Shown piece by piece: positions 33,692 to 44,735 of a stretch of 64,000 nt of DNA. The translations under genes and the position numbers were made by a program. Within the stretch, counting starts at the first letter, position 1; every line of letters starts with the position of its first letter. Under the pieces are notes generated by a model. The model made no database searches, was not told where the DNA came from, and was given only the letters and a program-made list of their open reading frames with translations. The DNA comes from Galerina marginata (taxonomy: Eukaryota > Basidiomycota > Agaricomycetes > Agaricales > Galerinaceae): contig JAECYW010000009.1 in NCBI GenBank assembly GCA_023014335.1, forward strand, positions 2,604,001 through 2,668,000, given 5' to 3'.

Positions 33692-36166
33692 GTTCAAAGA
33701 GAGCAAGTCGGTTATCATCCCGAAACCCGGCAAGCCCTCCTATGCTACCCCCAAGTCGTTCAGGCCGATCGTGCTTCTAAACACCTTGGGGAAACTCATC
33801 GAGAAAATGATCTCGAACCGCATTCAGTTTGACGCGATCAAACATGATGTTTTCCATCCGAATCAGGTTGGGGGCGTTCGGCAGCGCTCCACTGAGGATG
33901 CTGGCCTCTACCTCACTCACATCGTGCGAGCGGGGTGGGCTAAGGGACTTAAAACGAGCGTCTTGGCGTTCGATCTGGCCCAATTCTTTCCCTCGATAAA
34001 TCATGATGTTTTATTGGCGGTTCTCTCTCGGCTGGGCTTTCCACCAAATGTGGTGAAATTCTTCGCCTCCTATCTCGTTGGGCGTCACACGCAGTATGCG
34101 TGGAACGCCTTCACTTCTCCGCCTCGGTCTGCAGACGTGGGGGTAGGGCAGGGTTCTGCTCTCTCTCCCGTTCTGTCGGCTTTGTGCTTGGTGCTGATCA
34201 TGCGCCTCTTCGAGCTGCACCCGGATGCGTGTTGGCTCCTCTCCTACGTCGACGACGGTACACTCATTGTGCAGTCGAAGACGCTTGACCAAAATTGTTT
34301 GCTCCTTAAAAAGGCTTACAAGGTTATATTCGAACTTTTCACTAAGTTCGCGCTCGTCCTCGAGCATGACAAGTCGGAGATTTACCACTTCGACAGGTCG
34401 TTCTCGGATTACAATCCTCCGATCGATCTGGGCTTTGCCCCGTACACCGGAGCCACTCCCCTGAAACCCAAGCCGTTTTGGCGCTACTTGGGTTTCTTCT
34501 TTGATCGTAAGCTCACCTTTCATGAGCACGTTCGCTTCTACTCGACCAAGGCATTCTCATCAGTTCAGGCTATGCGAATGCTTGGATCGTCTACTAAGGG
34601 TTTGGAACCGCACTCCAAGCGGCTTCTATACCGTTCCTGCGTGGTGCCCATAGCTACCTATGGGTTCCGCTTGTGGTACTTCGACGGCGCTAAGTGCAAG
34701 GGCGCCGTGAAGCTATTGAGCCAGATGCAGCGTAAGGCTGCTATCTGGATTACGGGGGCGTTCTCTACGTCCCCAGGCCCAGGCGTGGAGGCCCTCGCAG
34801 GTCTTCTCCCTATTCATATTCTCCTTGATCGCATGGCCACGCTCGGTATACTGCGCGCGGGTACGCTCTCGGGGACTCACCCCGTTCGATCATTCTTGAT
34901 CGGGCATATGTTGGGCAAGGCTAAGCCTCACCCCCTCTCGGCTCATTCGCTGACGCGCCGGCAACGGCTCGCCACAAAGGGGCCTATCATGGACATCGTC
35001 AAGAGGCTCCCCGAGCTGACCGAGCATCTGGATCCTTCGACTCCCCTTGCTCAGCCAGGCCGTCGGCTGCGCGACATCTATTGGTCGCGTATTCACTTTG
35101 ACGACTCCCTATCTCCTTTGGAGAAGGGTGATCGTATTCTCTACCTCGACTTCATCTCGGATCTTTTCATGTCCGATACGTGGGGGGTGTGCATCGGGGT
35201 GGACGCTAGTGTTTTCACTAACCCCGCCTCCAAAAAGGCTACTCAGGCTATTGCAGCAGGGGTGCTTTACTCACAGGGCGCCGAAGTTAGTCGCTTCAGG
35301 TGGCTTGTAGGCCGTGCTACCGCGCCCGACGCGGAGCTGTCGGCTGTTGTCCGTGCTCTCGAGCTCGCCACCCAGCGCGCTTGTGAGCACATCGCAATCT
35401 TCACGGACTCGATCGCAGCTGCGAAGCGAGCCCTTGATCCTTCCTTGCATTCGTCGCAGGCTCACTCGCTGCGCGCGTGCAAACTCGTCGAGACCTGGCT
35501 GGCGGGCGATCCGCTGCGCTGGTTATCATTTCACCATGTCCCCTCTAAGCTTAAGTGGGGTATGCAACATGAGGCGCACAAGCACGCTGCTGGCTCCGTT
35601 CACCGGCCTGTGGACCACGGTTCACGGGTCACTCTCGATCGCCTCCGCTCGGAGGCGGACGCCGCCGCGGCGCGTCGTTGGGCTAAGGCTGCAACGGATC
35701 GTCCGCAGGATCTCGGTCGCGACTTCCTCCAGCTTCGCAAGCTGGGCAAGAAAGTCGTTACTATAACCCCGGATACTCGCAAGGGTGGTCCATGGATTCG
35801 CAAAGCGGGAGGTGACAACACCTCCTTTGCGCGCTTGTGCAGGTGTATACTGAATCATGCGCCAATCGGTGCGTATTACCGCCGGTTTAACGCAAAGCAG
35901 GAGGTGACAACACCTCCTTTGCGCGCTTGTGCAGGTGTATACTGAATCATGCGCCAATCGGTGCGTATTACCGCCGGTTTAACATACAAGAGCCTCACGG
36001 CTGCCCCCGGTGCGGCGCTCCTCGCGAGACCCGCTCACACATCCTCTCGTATTGCCCAGGCTACGAGAGACCCGCTCCGACGGACCGGTTACACGGTCTT
36101 TTGGAATTCTTGTTGGAGAATCCCACTGCATTCTCCTTCGAACGTCCCGCCGCAGGCATAGGATAA
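33692..36166 (+). pseudogene. LINE RT-RNase H polyprotein, frameshifted by a 92-bp duplication
   Basis: Open from the truncation point to 35945. RT motif A AFDLAQFFPSINH (about 33967), motif B GVGQGSALSPVL (34138), motif C YVDDGTL (34243), then RNase H residues in GVDASVF, PDAELSAV and FTDSIAAA (about 35199-35410). A direct duplication of 92 bp (35800-35891 and 35892-35983) shifts the frame by two. The zinc-knuckle tail (CPRCGAPRETRSHILSYC) is therefore left in another frame, ending at 36166. The copy at 37-40 kb lacks the duplication and stays open. Confidence 0.9.
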
Positions 36167-36862
36167 TCTGTGTCCGCGCGGTTCTCTTCGCCCAGAGAGG
36201 CCTTGATACCCGCTTCGGGTTGCTGCAGGCAAGGGAAGTCCAATCCCCAAGTCGGCAGAGGTTGACAGGCCAAGGACGGGGTCGTCGTGCCCGCGCGTTC
36301 TTCACTCCTCGCACCCGGTTGCATTTGCTACGACCGGTGGTTACAGAGTTGCCCGCATCTTGAGCGTTAGCGGCATTTTTGGTTTGGGCGGTCGCGGTTC
36401 ATTTACTTGTCCTCGCGATCGGTTGGGTACCTTAACCTCCCGCTCTGCCTTTGTTAATATGGCTGGTATGGGTTTCGGGTCGTCAAGGCGCGGATGGGTG
36501 AAGGTTTTCGGGCTGGGCCTGGGTTCTGAAGCGGGCGTCGGGTTTGGAAGGCGGAGAGAGTGCAGCAGCTGCGGCTGCCAGGAGATGTTCGGGCTTCGGT
36601 CCTTACGTGGTATTGGCGTAGCGGTGGGGGCCGTCCCTCCCTCGCGGGACTGGGCGGTTAGGTGGTCCGTCCCCCCTAGCAAAGGCCTGGCGCACAAAGG
36701 ACGCCGTTGGAAGGATTCGGAAGAAGTGGAGGGGTTTGGGTTTGGTTCGGGGATTAGTAGTTTATTGCGCGCTTTCGACCGGGGATTTGTATTAGTTAGG
36801 CGACCGGACTGCTTTCGCGCACCGGTATATAAATTGTTGATTTAAAAAAAAAAAAAAAAAAA
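33692..36862 (+). mobile_element. LINE (RT-RNase H type), 5'-truncated, with TSD and poly(A)
   Basis: Bounded by a perfect 15-bp target duplication AAGCAAGGTACTTCT (33677-33691 and 36863-36877), with an A tract at 36844-36862. It begins inside the RT N-terminal region, so the upstream part (ORF1 and any endonuclease) is lost. It is nearly identical by eye to the inverted copy at 37263-40425, implying recent retrotransposition. The RNase H and Tad-like order place it with fungal Tad/I-group LINEs (inference). Confidence 0.93.
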
Positions 36863-36877
36863 AAGCAAGGTACTTCT

Positions 36878-37248
36878 CCTAGGTACTCTTTAGATAGTTT
36901 CCTCTATATATATGTATTATCTGGGGCTAAAGTATGGCCTATAATTATTTAATAAACTAGTCTAAACCTATAGATGGATCTAAGAGGGTATATGGATAGT
37001 ACAGGAGAATATATAAGGCAACTATGCTAGGAAGTATATACTGTGCCTATTAGGATAAATGTGAAGAATTTTAGAGCAAAGAAATGACCTTGGGGGGAAT
37101 AGTAAGAACATTAGTAGGGCAGGAGAAGGTGTGATGAAATATATGCATCCCAGCCTTTGTAGGGCTATCTTTACTCTCTAAATCTGTTTATTATACTCAT
37201 TTAATGTCAAAATCCCAGTGTTTTAAGGCGCTCGCAGGGGAGATCAGC
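36878..37248. other. TIR-element interior between the two LINEs
   Basis: AT-rich, non-coding spacer separating two LINEs that lie tail to tail. No repeat or gene recognised. Confidence 0.5.
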
Positions 37249-37262
37249 CTGTATATGTATAT

Positions 37263-40200
37263 TTTTTTTTTTTTTTTTAAATCAACAATTTATATACCGG
37301 TGCGCGGAAGCAGTCCGGTCGCCTAACTAATACAAATCCCCGGTCGAAAGCGCGCAGTAAACTACTAATCCCCGAACCAGACCCGAACCCATCCGCTTCT
37401 TCCGAATCCTTCCAACGGCGTCCTTCGTGCGCCAGGCCTTTGCTAGGGGGGACGGACCACCTAACCGCCCAGTCCCGAGGGAGGGACGGCCCCCACCGCT
37501 ACGCCAATACCACGTTTGAACGAGCCGAAGCCCGCCCGCACATCTCCTGGCAGCCGCAGCTGCTGCACTCTCTCCGCCTTCCAAACCCGACGTCCACTTC
37601 AGAACCCAGACCCGCCCCGAAAACCTTCACCCACCCGCGCCTTGCCGACCCGAAACCCATACCAGCCATATTGAAAGACAGATCGTGAGGTTAAGGCACC
37701 CAACCGATCGCGAGAACGAGTGAACGAACCGCGACCGCACAAGCCAAAAATGCCGCTAACGCTCGAGATGCGGGCGACTCTGTAACCACCGGTCGTAGCG
37801 AATGCAACCGGGTGCGAGGAGTGAAGAACGCGCGGGCACGACGACCCCGTCCTTGGCCTGTCAACCTCTGCCGACTCGGGGATTGGACCTCCCTTGCCTG
37901 CAGCAACCCGAAGCGGGTATCAAGGCCTCTCTGGGCGAAGAGAACCGCGCGGACACAGATTATCCTATGCCTGCGGCGGGACGTTCGAAGGAGAATGCAG
38001 TAGGATTCTCCAACAAGAATTCCAAAAGACCGTGTAACCGGTCCGTTGGAGCGGGTCTCTCGTAGCCTGGACAGTACGAGAGGATATGTGAGCGGGTCTC
38101 GCGAGGAGCACCGCATCGGGGGCAGCCGTGAGGCTCTTGTATGTTAAACCGGCGGTAGTACGCACCGATTGGCGCATGATTCAGTATACACCTGCACAAG
38201 CGCGCAAAGGAGGTGTTGTCACCTCCTGCTTTGCGAATCCATGGACCACCCTTGCGAGTATCCGGGGTTATAGTAACAACTTTCTTGCCCAGCTTGCGAA
38301 GCTGGAGGAAGTCGCGACCGAGATCTTGCGGACGATCCGTTGCAGCCTTAGCCCAACGACGCGCCGCGGTAGCATCCGCCTCCGAGCGGAGGCGGTCGAG
38401 AGTGACCCGTGAACCGTGGTCCACAGGCCGGTGGATGGAGCCAGCAGCGTGCTTGTGCGCCTCATGTTGCATACCCCACTTGAGCTTAGAGGGGACGTGG
38501 TGGAACGATAACCAGCGAAGCGGATCTCCCGCCAGCCAGGTCTCGATTAGTTTGCAAGCGCGCAGGGAGTGAGCCTGCGACGAGTGCAAGGAAGGGTCAA
38601 GGGCTCGTTTCGCAGCCGCGATCGAGTCCGTGAAGATTGCGATATGCTCGCAAGCGCGCTGGGTGGCGAGCTCGAGGGCACGGACGACAGCCGACAGCTC
38701 CGCGTCGGGCGCGGTAGCACGGCCTACAAGCCACCTGAAGCGATTAACTTCGGCGCCTTGTGAGTAAAGGACCCCTGCTGCAACAGCCTGAGTAGCCTTT
38801 TTGGAGGCGGGGTTAGTGAAAACACTAGCGTCCACCCCGATGCACAACCCCCACGTATCGGACATAAAGAGTTCCGAAATGAAGTCGAGGTAGAGAATGC
38901 GATCACCCTTCTCCAAAGGAGAGAGGGAATCGTCAAAGTGAATGCGCGACCAATAGGTGTCGCGCAGTCGACGGCCTGGCTGAGCAAGGGGAGTCGAAGG
39001 ATCCAGATGCTCGGTCAGCTCGGGGAGCCTCTTGACGATGTCCATGATAGGCCCCTTTGTGGCGAGCCGTTGCCGGCGCGTCAGCGAATGAGCCGAGAGG
39101 GGGTGAGGCTTAGCCTTGCCCAACATATGCCCGATCAAGAATGATCGAACGGGGTGAGTCCCCGAGAGCGTACCCGCGCGCAGTATACCGAGCGTGGCCA
39201 TGCGATCAAGGAGAATATGAATAGGGAGAAGACCTGCGAGGGCCTCCACGCCTGGGCCTGGGGACGTAGAGAACGCCCCCGTAATCCAGATAGCAGCCTT
39301 ACGCTGCATCTGGCTCAATAGCTTCACGGCGCCCTTGCACTTAGCGCCGTCGAAGTACCACAAGCGGAACCCATAGGTAGCTATGGGCACCACGCAGGAA
39401 CGGTATAGAAGCCGCTTGGAGTGCGGTTCCAAACCCTTAGTAGACGATCCAAGCATTCGCATAGCCTGAACTGATGAGAATGCCTTGGTCGAGTAGAAGC
39501 GAACGTGCTCATGAAAGGTGAGCTTACGATCAAAGAAGAAACCCAAGTAGCGCCAAAACGGCTTGGGTTTCAGGGGAGTGGCTCCGGTGTACGGGGCAAA
39601 GCCCAGATCGATCGGAGGATTGTAATCCGAGAACGACCTGTCGAAGTGGTAAATCTCCGACTTGTCATGCTCGAGGACGAGCGCGAACTTAGTGAAAAGT
39701 TCGAATATAACCTTGTAAGCCTTTTTAAGGAGCAAACAATTTTGGTCAAGCGTCTTCGACTGCACAATGAGTGTACCGTCGTCGACGTAGGAAAGGAGCC
39801 AGCACGCATCCGGGTGCAGCTCGAAGAGGCGCATGATCAGCACCAAGCACAAAGCCGACAGAACGGGAGAGAGAGCAGAACCCTGCCCTACCCCCACGTC
39901 TGCGGACCGAGGCGGAGAAGTGAAGGCGTTCCACGCATACTGCGTGTGACGCCCAACGAGATAGGAGGCGAAGAATTCCACCACATTTGGTGGAAAGCCC
40001 AGCCGAGAGAGAACCGCCAATAAAACATCATGATTTATCGAGGGAAAGAATTGGGCCAGATCGAACGCCAAGACGCTCGTTTTAAGTCCCTTAGCCCACC
40101 CCGCTCGCACGATGTGAGTGAGGTAGAGGCCAGCATCCTCAGTGGAGCGCTGCCGAACGCCCCCAACCTGATTCGGATGGAAAACATCATGTTTGATCGC

Positions 40201-40425
40201 GTCAAACTGAATGCGGTTCGAGATCATTTTCTCGATGAGTTTCCCCAAGGTGTTTAGAAGCACGATCGGCCTGAACGACTTGGGGGTAGCATAGGAGGGC
40301 TTGCCGGGTTTCGGGATGATAACCGACTTGCTCTCTTTGAACGAGGAGGGCCAACATGAGTGCTCGAGGCACCCATTGGCAATCCGGAGGAAGGTCGCAG
40401 CAGAGCTCTTCGACTTGGAGACGAA
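37263..40425 (-). mobile_element. LINE, inverted partner copy, 5'-truncated, with TSD and poly(A)
   Basis: Minus strand. T tract from 37263, 3' UTR, ORF, 5' truncation at 40425, and a 14-bp duplication CTGTATATGTATAT (37249-37262 and 40426-40439). It is a separate insertion from the plus copy, since the target duplications differ. Confidence 0.93.
37960..40425 (-). CDS. LINE reverse transcriptase-RNase H, open but N-terminally truncated
   Basis: About 820 codons without a stop, continuing to the stop at 37960-37962. Order: RT entry region (VIIPKPGKPSYATPKSFRP), fingers (HPNQVGGVRQRSTEDAG), motif A AFDLAQFFPSINH, motif B GVGQGSALSPVL, motif C SYVDDGTL, thumb, RNase H with acidic positions in GVDASVF, PDAELSAV and FTDSIAAA, and a C-terminal CPRC..H..C knuckle. 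RT copies the element RNA onto nicked DNA and RNase H removes the template. With no promoter or upstream ORF this copy should be dead on arrival, yet its ORF is undamaged, so it is very young. Confidence 0.88.
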   Translation of the reverse strand, partial: FVSKSKSSAATFLRIANGCLEHSCWPSSFKESKSVIIPKPGKPSYATPKSFRPIVLLNTLGKLIEKMISNRIQFDAIKHDVFHPNQVGGVRQRSTEDAGLYLTHIVRAGWAKGLKTSVLAFDLAQFFPSINHDVLLAVLSRLGFPPNVVEFFASYLVGRHTQYAWNAFTSPPRSADVGVGQGSALSPVLSALCLVLIMRLFELHPDACWLLSYVDDGTLIVQSKTLDQNCLLLKKAYKVIFELFTKFALVLEHDKSEIYHFDRSFSDYNPPIDLGFAPYTGATPLKPKPFWRYLGFFFDRKLTFHEHVRFYSTKAFSSVQAMRMLGSSTKGLEPHSKRLLYRSCVVPIATYGFRLWYFDGAKCKGAVKLLSQMQRKAAIWITGAFSTSPGPGVEALAGLLPIHILLDRMATLGILRAGTLSGTHPVRSFLIGHMLGKAKPHPLSAHSLTRRQRLATKGPIMDIVKRLPELTEHLDPSTPLAQPGRRLRDTYWSRIHFDDSLSPLEKGDRILYLDFISELFMSDTWGLCIGVDASVFTNPASKKATQAVAAGVLYSQGAEVNRFRWLVGRATAPDAELSAVVRALELATQRACEHIAIFTDSIAAAKRALDPSLHSSQAHSLRACKLIETWLAGDPLRWLSFHHVPSKLKWGMQHEAHKHAAGSIHRPVDHGSRVTLDRLRSEADATAARRWAKAATDRPQDLGRDFLQLRKLGKKVVTITPDTRKGGPWIRKAGGDNTSFARLCRCILNHAPIGAYYRRFNIQEPHGCPRCGAPRETRSHILSYCPGYERPAPTDRLHGLLEFLLENPTAFSFERPAAGIG

Positions 40426-40806
40426 CTGTATATGTATATGAGTGTAGGGGGAGATACCCTTTCCATTCAATATCCAGGGCACCTAGACCAAAAATTCCAT
40501 CGTGTTTGTATCTTCCCAATGTATATATAAGTAGCAACAATGATATATTGAGAGTGGTGAAAGGTTAACATGAAGAAATGATGATGGGTATACCCCCCTC
40601 ACATGTACCAAAAATGGCAATGTTGCGCCACATAAATTGTGTATGTAGCTGCACAGCAATATTTTATAAACCTACTACCTTATATATGTGCATTTAGCGT
40701 GCTTAAATTGCCGGAATTCAAAGCCTAATTAAAGATATAGCTTACATATTGCAAAATATATGTATTTCGAGCTTTGTACAATGAATATTGATGCTAAAAT
40801 TATTAT

Positions 40807-41083
40807 AAAGACATAGGTAGAATACTAGTTATGACTGGAGTACACTCTAAAAAACTGATTGAAATTTAAAGCATTCTATGAAAAGATATGCAGCAATATG
40901 TTCAGAGATTACAAATATTGAGTAATGCCATTTATAGCACATAATTATGGCTTTTGTGTGACGCAATCAATCTCCATGTTTTGGACACAAATCTTGCCAT
41001 AACTTTCCATAGAATAGTTCAAATCTCAATTGGTTTTTTGGAGTGTACTCCTGTCATAAGTAGTATTCTACCCATGTCTATAG
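40807..41083. repeat. Fold-back (inverted) repeat, arms about 75 bp
   Basis: The left arm (AGACATAGGTAGAATACTAG..) is the near-complement of the right arm (..AGTATTCTACCCATGTCT) with scattered mismatches. It lies just inside the right TIR of the 33275-41109 element. Perhaps a nested MITE; target duplication not resolved. Confidence 0.65.
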
Positions 41084-41774
41084 GAGTCAAGGTGTGGGAA
41101 CCTAAGGTGTTGGAATCAGTGATGCACCAAGTTAGACCAAAATATTCTCAGGATTATGTCATGTGATATGTGTGCACAAACCATCTATTAGGTAAGAAAA
41201 CATTATCAGTATTTTTATTTTATTTTAATGCCTTCAAAATCTCTCAATATAGCTTATTTACTATGTATCTCAAACAATATTCTGCATTTGGTAAGTCACA
41301 TAAAGGTGTGACAATATGTATGTGACACCATCCTTTAGCCCTAATTTTTCTGATAATTACACACTTTGTTTCAAGGCAATCTAATAAAACTAAGTGATGT
41401 ATGAATTAATCTTATTACAAGTTCTTACGTAGTAAAAAAACTTGTTTTCCGGCCTGCATAGCAGGCAGAAATGGTTTCTAATGCAGACAATAGAAATTCT
41501 CTCACTCATATAGTGACCCTGCATGGTTTTCGTATCTCAGCCATTACTGGGCCAATTTTGATGATCTTGGTATCAAAAAATTCATAAAAATCAGGGCCAC
41601 ATTTTAGGCTTGTTAGAACTGCCTCATTTTTCTGCTTTTTTTGAATATAAAATCATCCCAATTGGTTCACATTTGAGTGGACTATGCATTACTTACTTAT
41701 TTAACCTTTATTTATGACGTACCTAGAAAGTAAGAACTTGTTTTTGCCATGCGCAGCAATGGTCTCTGACCAAG

Positions 41775-42165
41775 TTTATACGTGAAAAGACCAGTTGAGA
41801 CCAGTTTAAACCGGTTTTTTTGTTGGTCTCTACAATTTTGAGATTGACAAAGACTGAAGACCGGACTGTGGTTGTGGTCTTGATCAGTCTTGCAAATTTC
41901 TGGTCTTTACCAGTTTAGTCTCGGTCCAGTCTCAGTCTTTTTGCAGTCCTCTAACTGGACTTCCAAACACTAGTCATATTAGGCAGGGAAAGGATGAGTC
42001 AGACTGGTTTCTTTGTGAGTTCTTCATAATTTCTTCTGCAGTGTATCAGTACTACAGCCGCCTTCTACAGTTTATAGGAACTGCCACCTGTGTCAAGAAA
42101 AGATAGGAGCAAAGAGTAGGTGGGATGAGAGAGATAATTGAGGTGAGGGTATAATGCTTGTTTGT
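41775..42165. other. AGACC/GGTCT-rich low-complexity spacer
   Basis: 41784-41960 repeats ACCAGTTTA, GGTCTC and AGTCTT motifs in both orientations. No ORF of merit, and the rest is plain intergenic sequence. Confidence 0.5.
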
Positions 42166-42180
42166 GTTGAAATAAGAGTC

Positions 42181-42664
42181 TGTTCAGTATCCATTATTCG
42201 GGCAAATATGAATATGAATATGAATATGATGGCATCTGCATCATTCCCACAGGCCCAATTTGGGTTTGATCCATCAATCTCCCATGCCATGTCAAATTCC
42301 GGTACGTCTTCTCCGACGGTTGAGCTCATCGTGTGCAGCGGTGAGCTCGTTTTCAACGCCATCCCCCCGCCTTTAAGTTGGCACTTAATCACAATTAGAT
42401 TATAAATGTATAATAAAAATTATTTGTGGCTTTAATTTACTCTTGTTGTATAGCTATCATATACTATTCACGAGAGCGGGATGAGGCGGGATGAGAGGCG
42501 GGAAGCAGAGCGGGCGTCGGCAGTACGATCAGGGACTGTTGGTGCCTAAACCTGTCAGAGTTTTCTCAATTTGTCCTTGTGGGAATCCTCGGACTAAATT
42601 GGCTCCCATCAAATCTATATTCATATTTATATTCAAACCGAGAAATGGATACCGAACAACTGTG
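42181..42664. repeat. MITE-like fold-back with ATGAATATGAATATG arms
   Basis: Left arm TGTTCAGTATCCATTATTCGG then ATATGAATATG; right arm is its imperfect complement (..CCGAGAAATGGATACCGAACA). Arms are about 85-100 bp and ends are ambiguous. The centre holds GGCGGGATGAGAGGCGGG repeats. Confidence 0.5.
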
Positions 42665-44069
42665 TCCATGTTGGTTAGTCGGGTCGGATAGGGACCCTCG
42701 CAAACAAGCAAGGGCTTCATCTCTGTTGTATGCTAGCTATATACAATCTACAGTATCGTACAGACGAACCCATGTGGTAAAGGTCAATGTGATAACTAAA
42801 GATTGTGACCCAATAAATAAGAATGATCAAGAGCAGGAAATGATGCCATGCCAAGCTCATGGCATCAGCATGTTTCTTTCACATTTGCTTGTCAACATTC
42901 CAACAACTTGAAGGTGGAAGTTTGGGTGAAAAGTAGATAATCATTTCTCCATGTTGGAGACAGGACTTTGTACAGTTTACATAATTGTACATTACAAATC
43001 TAACTACTCTGAAACATGTATGGCAGAGTTGATATATTCAGTGAGAGGAGTTAAAGAGTGAAAAAGAAATCTTAGTGCTTGATCTTGTATACTCATCTTA
43101 CAGGTAATGTTGGCAACATTGATGACAGTGATAGCTTGGCAGAAGCACAACAGAGTTTGTATCTTCATCCAAATTACATACAAATTGTACCGCATACTTT
43201 GTGGCTTTATACAACTGAGATACTAAATTCCAACGTCCCAAACATGGTTTTGAGGTTTCCAACATTTTTAGAGGTTTTATGAGTTTTTGTTCATAGATTT
43301 TAAGTCATGTTTCTGGCAAAACAGACTTGAGTTTCCAGAACTGTCAGTTTCCAGGTTTCTTTGGCATTTTTGGAGGTTTTTTAGGTTCCAAAACCTCCGG
43401 AAACCAAAACTACCAACTGCCAATGATTCATGAAAACCAGTCTCATCATATCTTTATTACAAAATATATAGTTCACCATGATTCTGGTGCAGCTAGTTCG
43501 AAAGTGTTTTTGTCTTTGTGGTTGCAGTAGCGGAGTCAGGAATGTGGAATGATCTACGAAAGGTTCAGTCTCGTGTGATCTGCGAAACCGCAAACATCAA
43601 CGCGTAGCAATCAAACCAACTTGGCGCGCCGTCCACGGCTGATTAGCTCGCTTGGACAGGCCAGCAGATCTAGGCGCAGCTGAGTACCTTTATATAGTTG
43701 TGTCTTCAATTCCAGTCAGGTTCCTGGGGAGGCGCGTTAGTCATTAGTTGGAATAAATGAACAAGGGGAAACGAACCTTGGTGTCATCCACACCTATTCT
43801 CTATTCTGCAAACGAGGAGCAGGGTTTCGTGGACCCTGCCGAGGCTGAGATCGGAGTTACGGACGTTGAATAGTGCATAAAACCGATCCAAAACCAATCG
43901 GGCAAATAAAGAGAGGGAGAGGGGCTGGGAGGCTGGGTCAGGATGGATAACGACGACCCGGCCGACTTCGTTCAGTCGACGGACTGGATCAAACCAATAC
44001 TTCTATTGTCATTAATTTTAAACGCGGTGTCTTCGGGTGCATTGGTGTGATGTTGGACAAACCAGGGTG
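42665..44069. other. Intergenic, nothing convincing
   Basis: Contains a stretch of GAGGTTTTA/GGAAACC-type short repeats near 43.24-43.40 kb. Otherwise no gene, RNA or element end is recognised. Confidence 0.4.
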
Positions 44070-44735
44070 ATGGTAGATTCAGGTGAGGAGGGACTGGAGA
44101 GTTAAACGCGCGTCAGAGTTGTGGCAAGGCTGACTCGAACGAGGGAGAGGAACCTGAGTGATATCCAACGGCCCGCCTCTGTTGCGAGCAACGTTGACGC
44201 ACCAGAGGCGGGGGGGAATTCATCCTTGCGAGTAATCGGCGGGTTAGGAAGCAGGGGAGCCTCCATGCTTAAAGCGCCGGACTGAATCCGGACGGCGATG
44301 AGAGTCAAATACGCGTCAGAAATGCGGCAAGGCTGATTCGAACGAGGGAGAGGAACTTGAGTGATATCCAACGGCCCGCCTCCGCTGCGAGCAACGTTGA
44401 CGCACCAGAGGCGGGGGGGGGGGGGGGGGAATTCATCCTTGCGAGTAATCGGCGGGTTAAGAAGCAGGGGAGCCTTCATCCTCGAAGCGCCGGACTGAAT
44501 CCGGACGGCGATAGTTGATTCAAGCGAGGAGGGACTAGAGAGTCAGATACGCATCAGAAATACGAGCAAGACTGATTCGAACGAGGGAGACGAACCTGAC
44601 GGCCCGCCTCTGCTGTGAGCAACGTTGACGCACCAGAAGTGGGGAAATTTGATCCTCGCGAGTAATCGAGGGGTTAGGAAGCAGGAGAGCCTCCATCTTG
44701 AAGCGCCGGACAGAATCCGGACCGATACCGACGAT
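44070..44735. repeat. Three degenerate tandem units of about 200-240 bp
   Basis: Units anchor at GAGAGT(T/C)A.. (44099, 44302, 44540). They share ACGCGTCAGA, TCGAACGAGGGAGA, GCAACGTTGACGCACCAGA, GCGAGTAATCG and GCGCCGGACtGAATCCGGAC blocks. The second unit has a poly-G run (about 44411-44427). No coding potential is conserved between units. Located about 0.5 kb upstream of the SNF5 start codon. Confidence 0.8.

Larger units (their letters stand above)
33275..41109. mobile_element. 26-bp-TIR DNA transposon with 8-bp TSD, filled with two LINEs
   Basis: Perfect 26-bp inverted ends beginning CACCTTAGGTTCCCACACC (33275-33300 and 41084-41109). They are flanked by TTGGAATC on both sides (33267-33274 and 41110-41117), which occurs once in uninterrupted family A copies. 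Without the two LINEs about 1.5 kb remains, with no transposase. The 8-bp TSD fits hAT-like mobilisation, but the TIR differs from the hAT at 26-30 kb. Confidence 0.8.
32485..41774 (+). mobile_element. Family A element (L + S modules) expanded to 9.3 kb by nested insertions
   Basis: 5' hairpin at 32485 and stem-loop/CTGACCAAG end at 41774. The L module is split by a CACTG MITE (32531-32761) and by a 7.8-kb TIR element (33275-41109); it resumes at 41118 and the S module follows from about 41413. Without its guests it is about 1.2 kb, like the copy at 21.7 kb. Confidence 0.85.
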
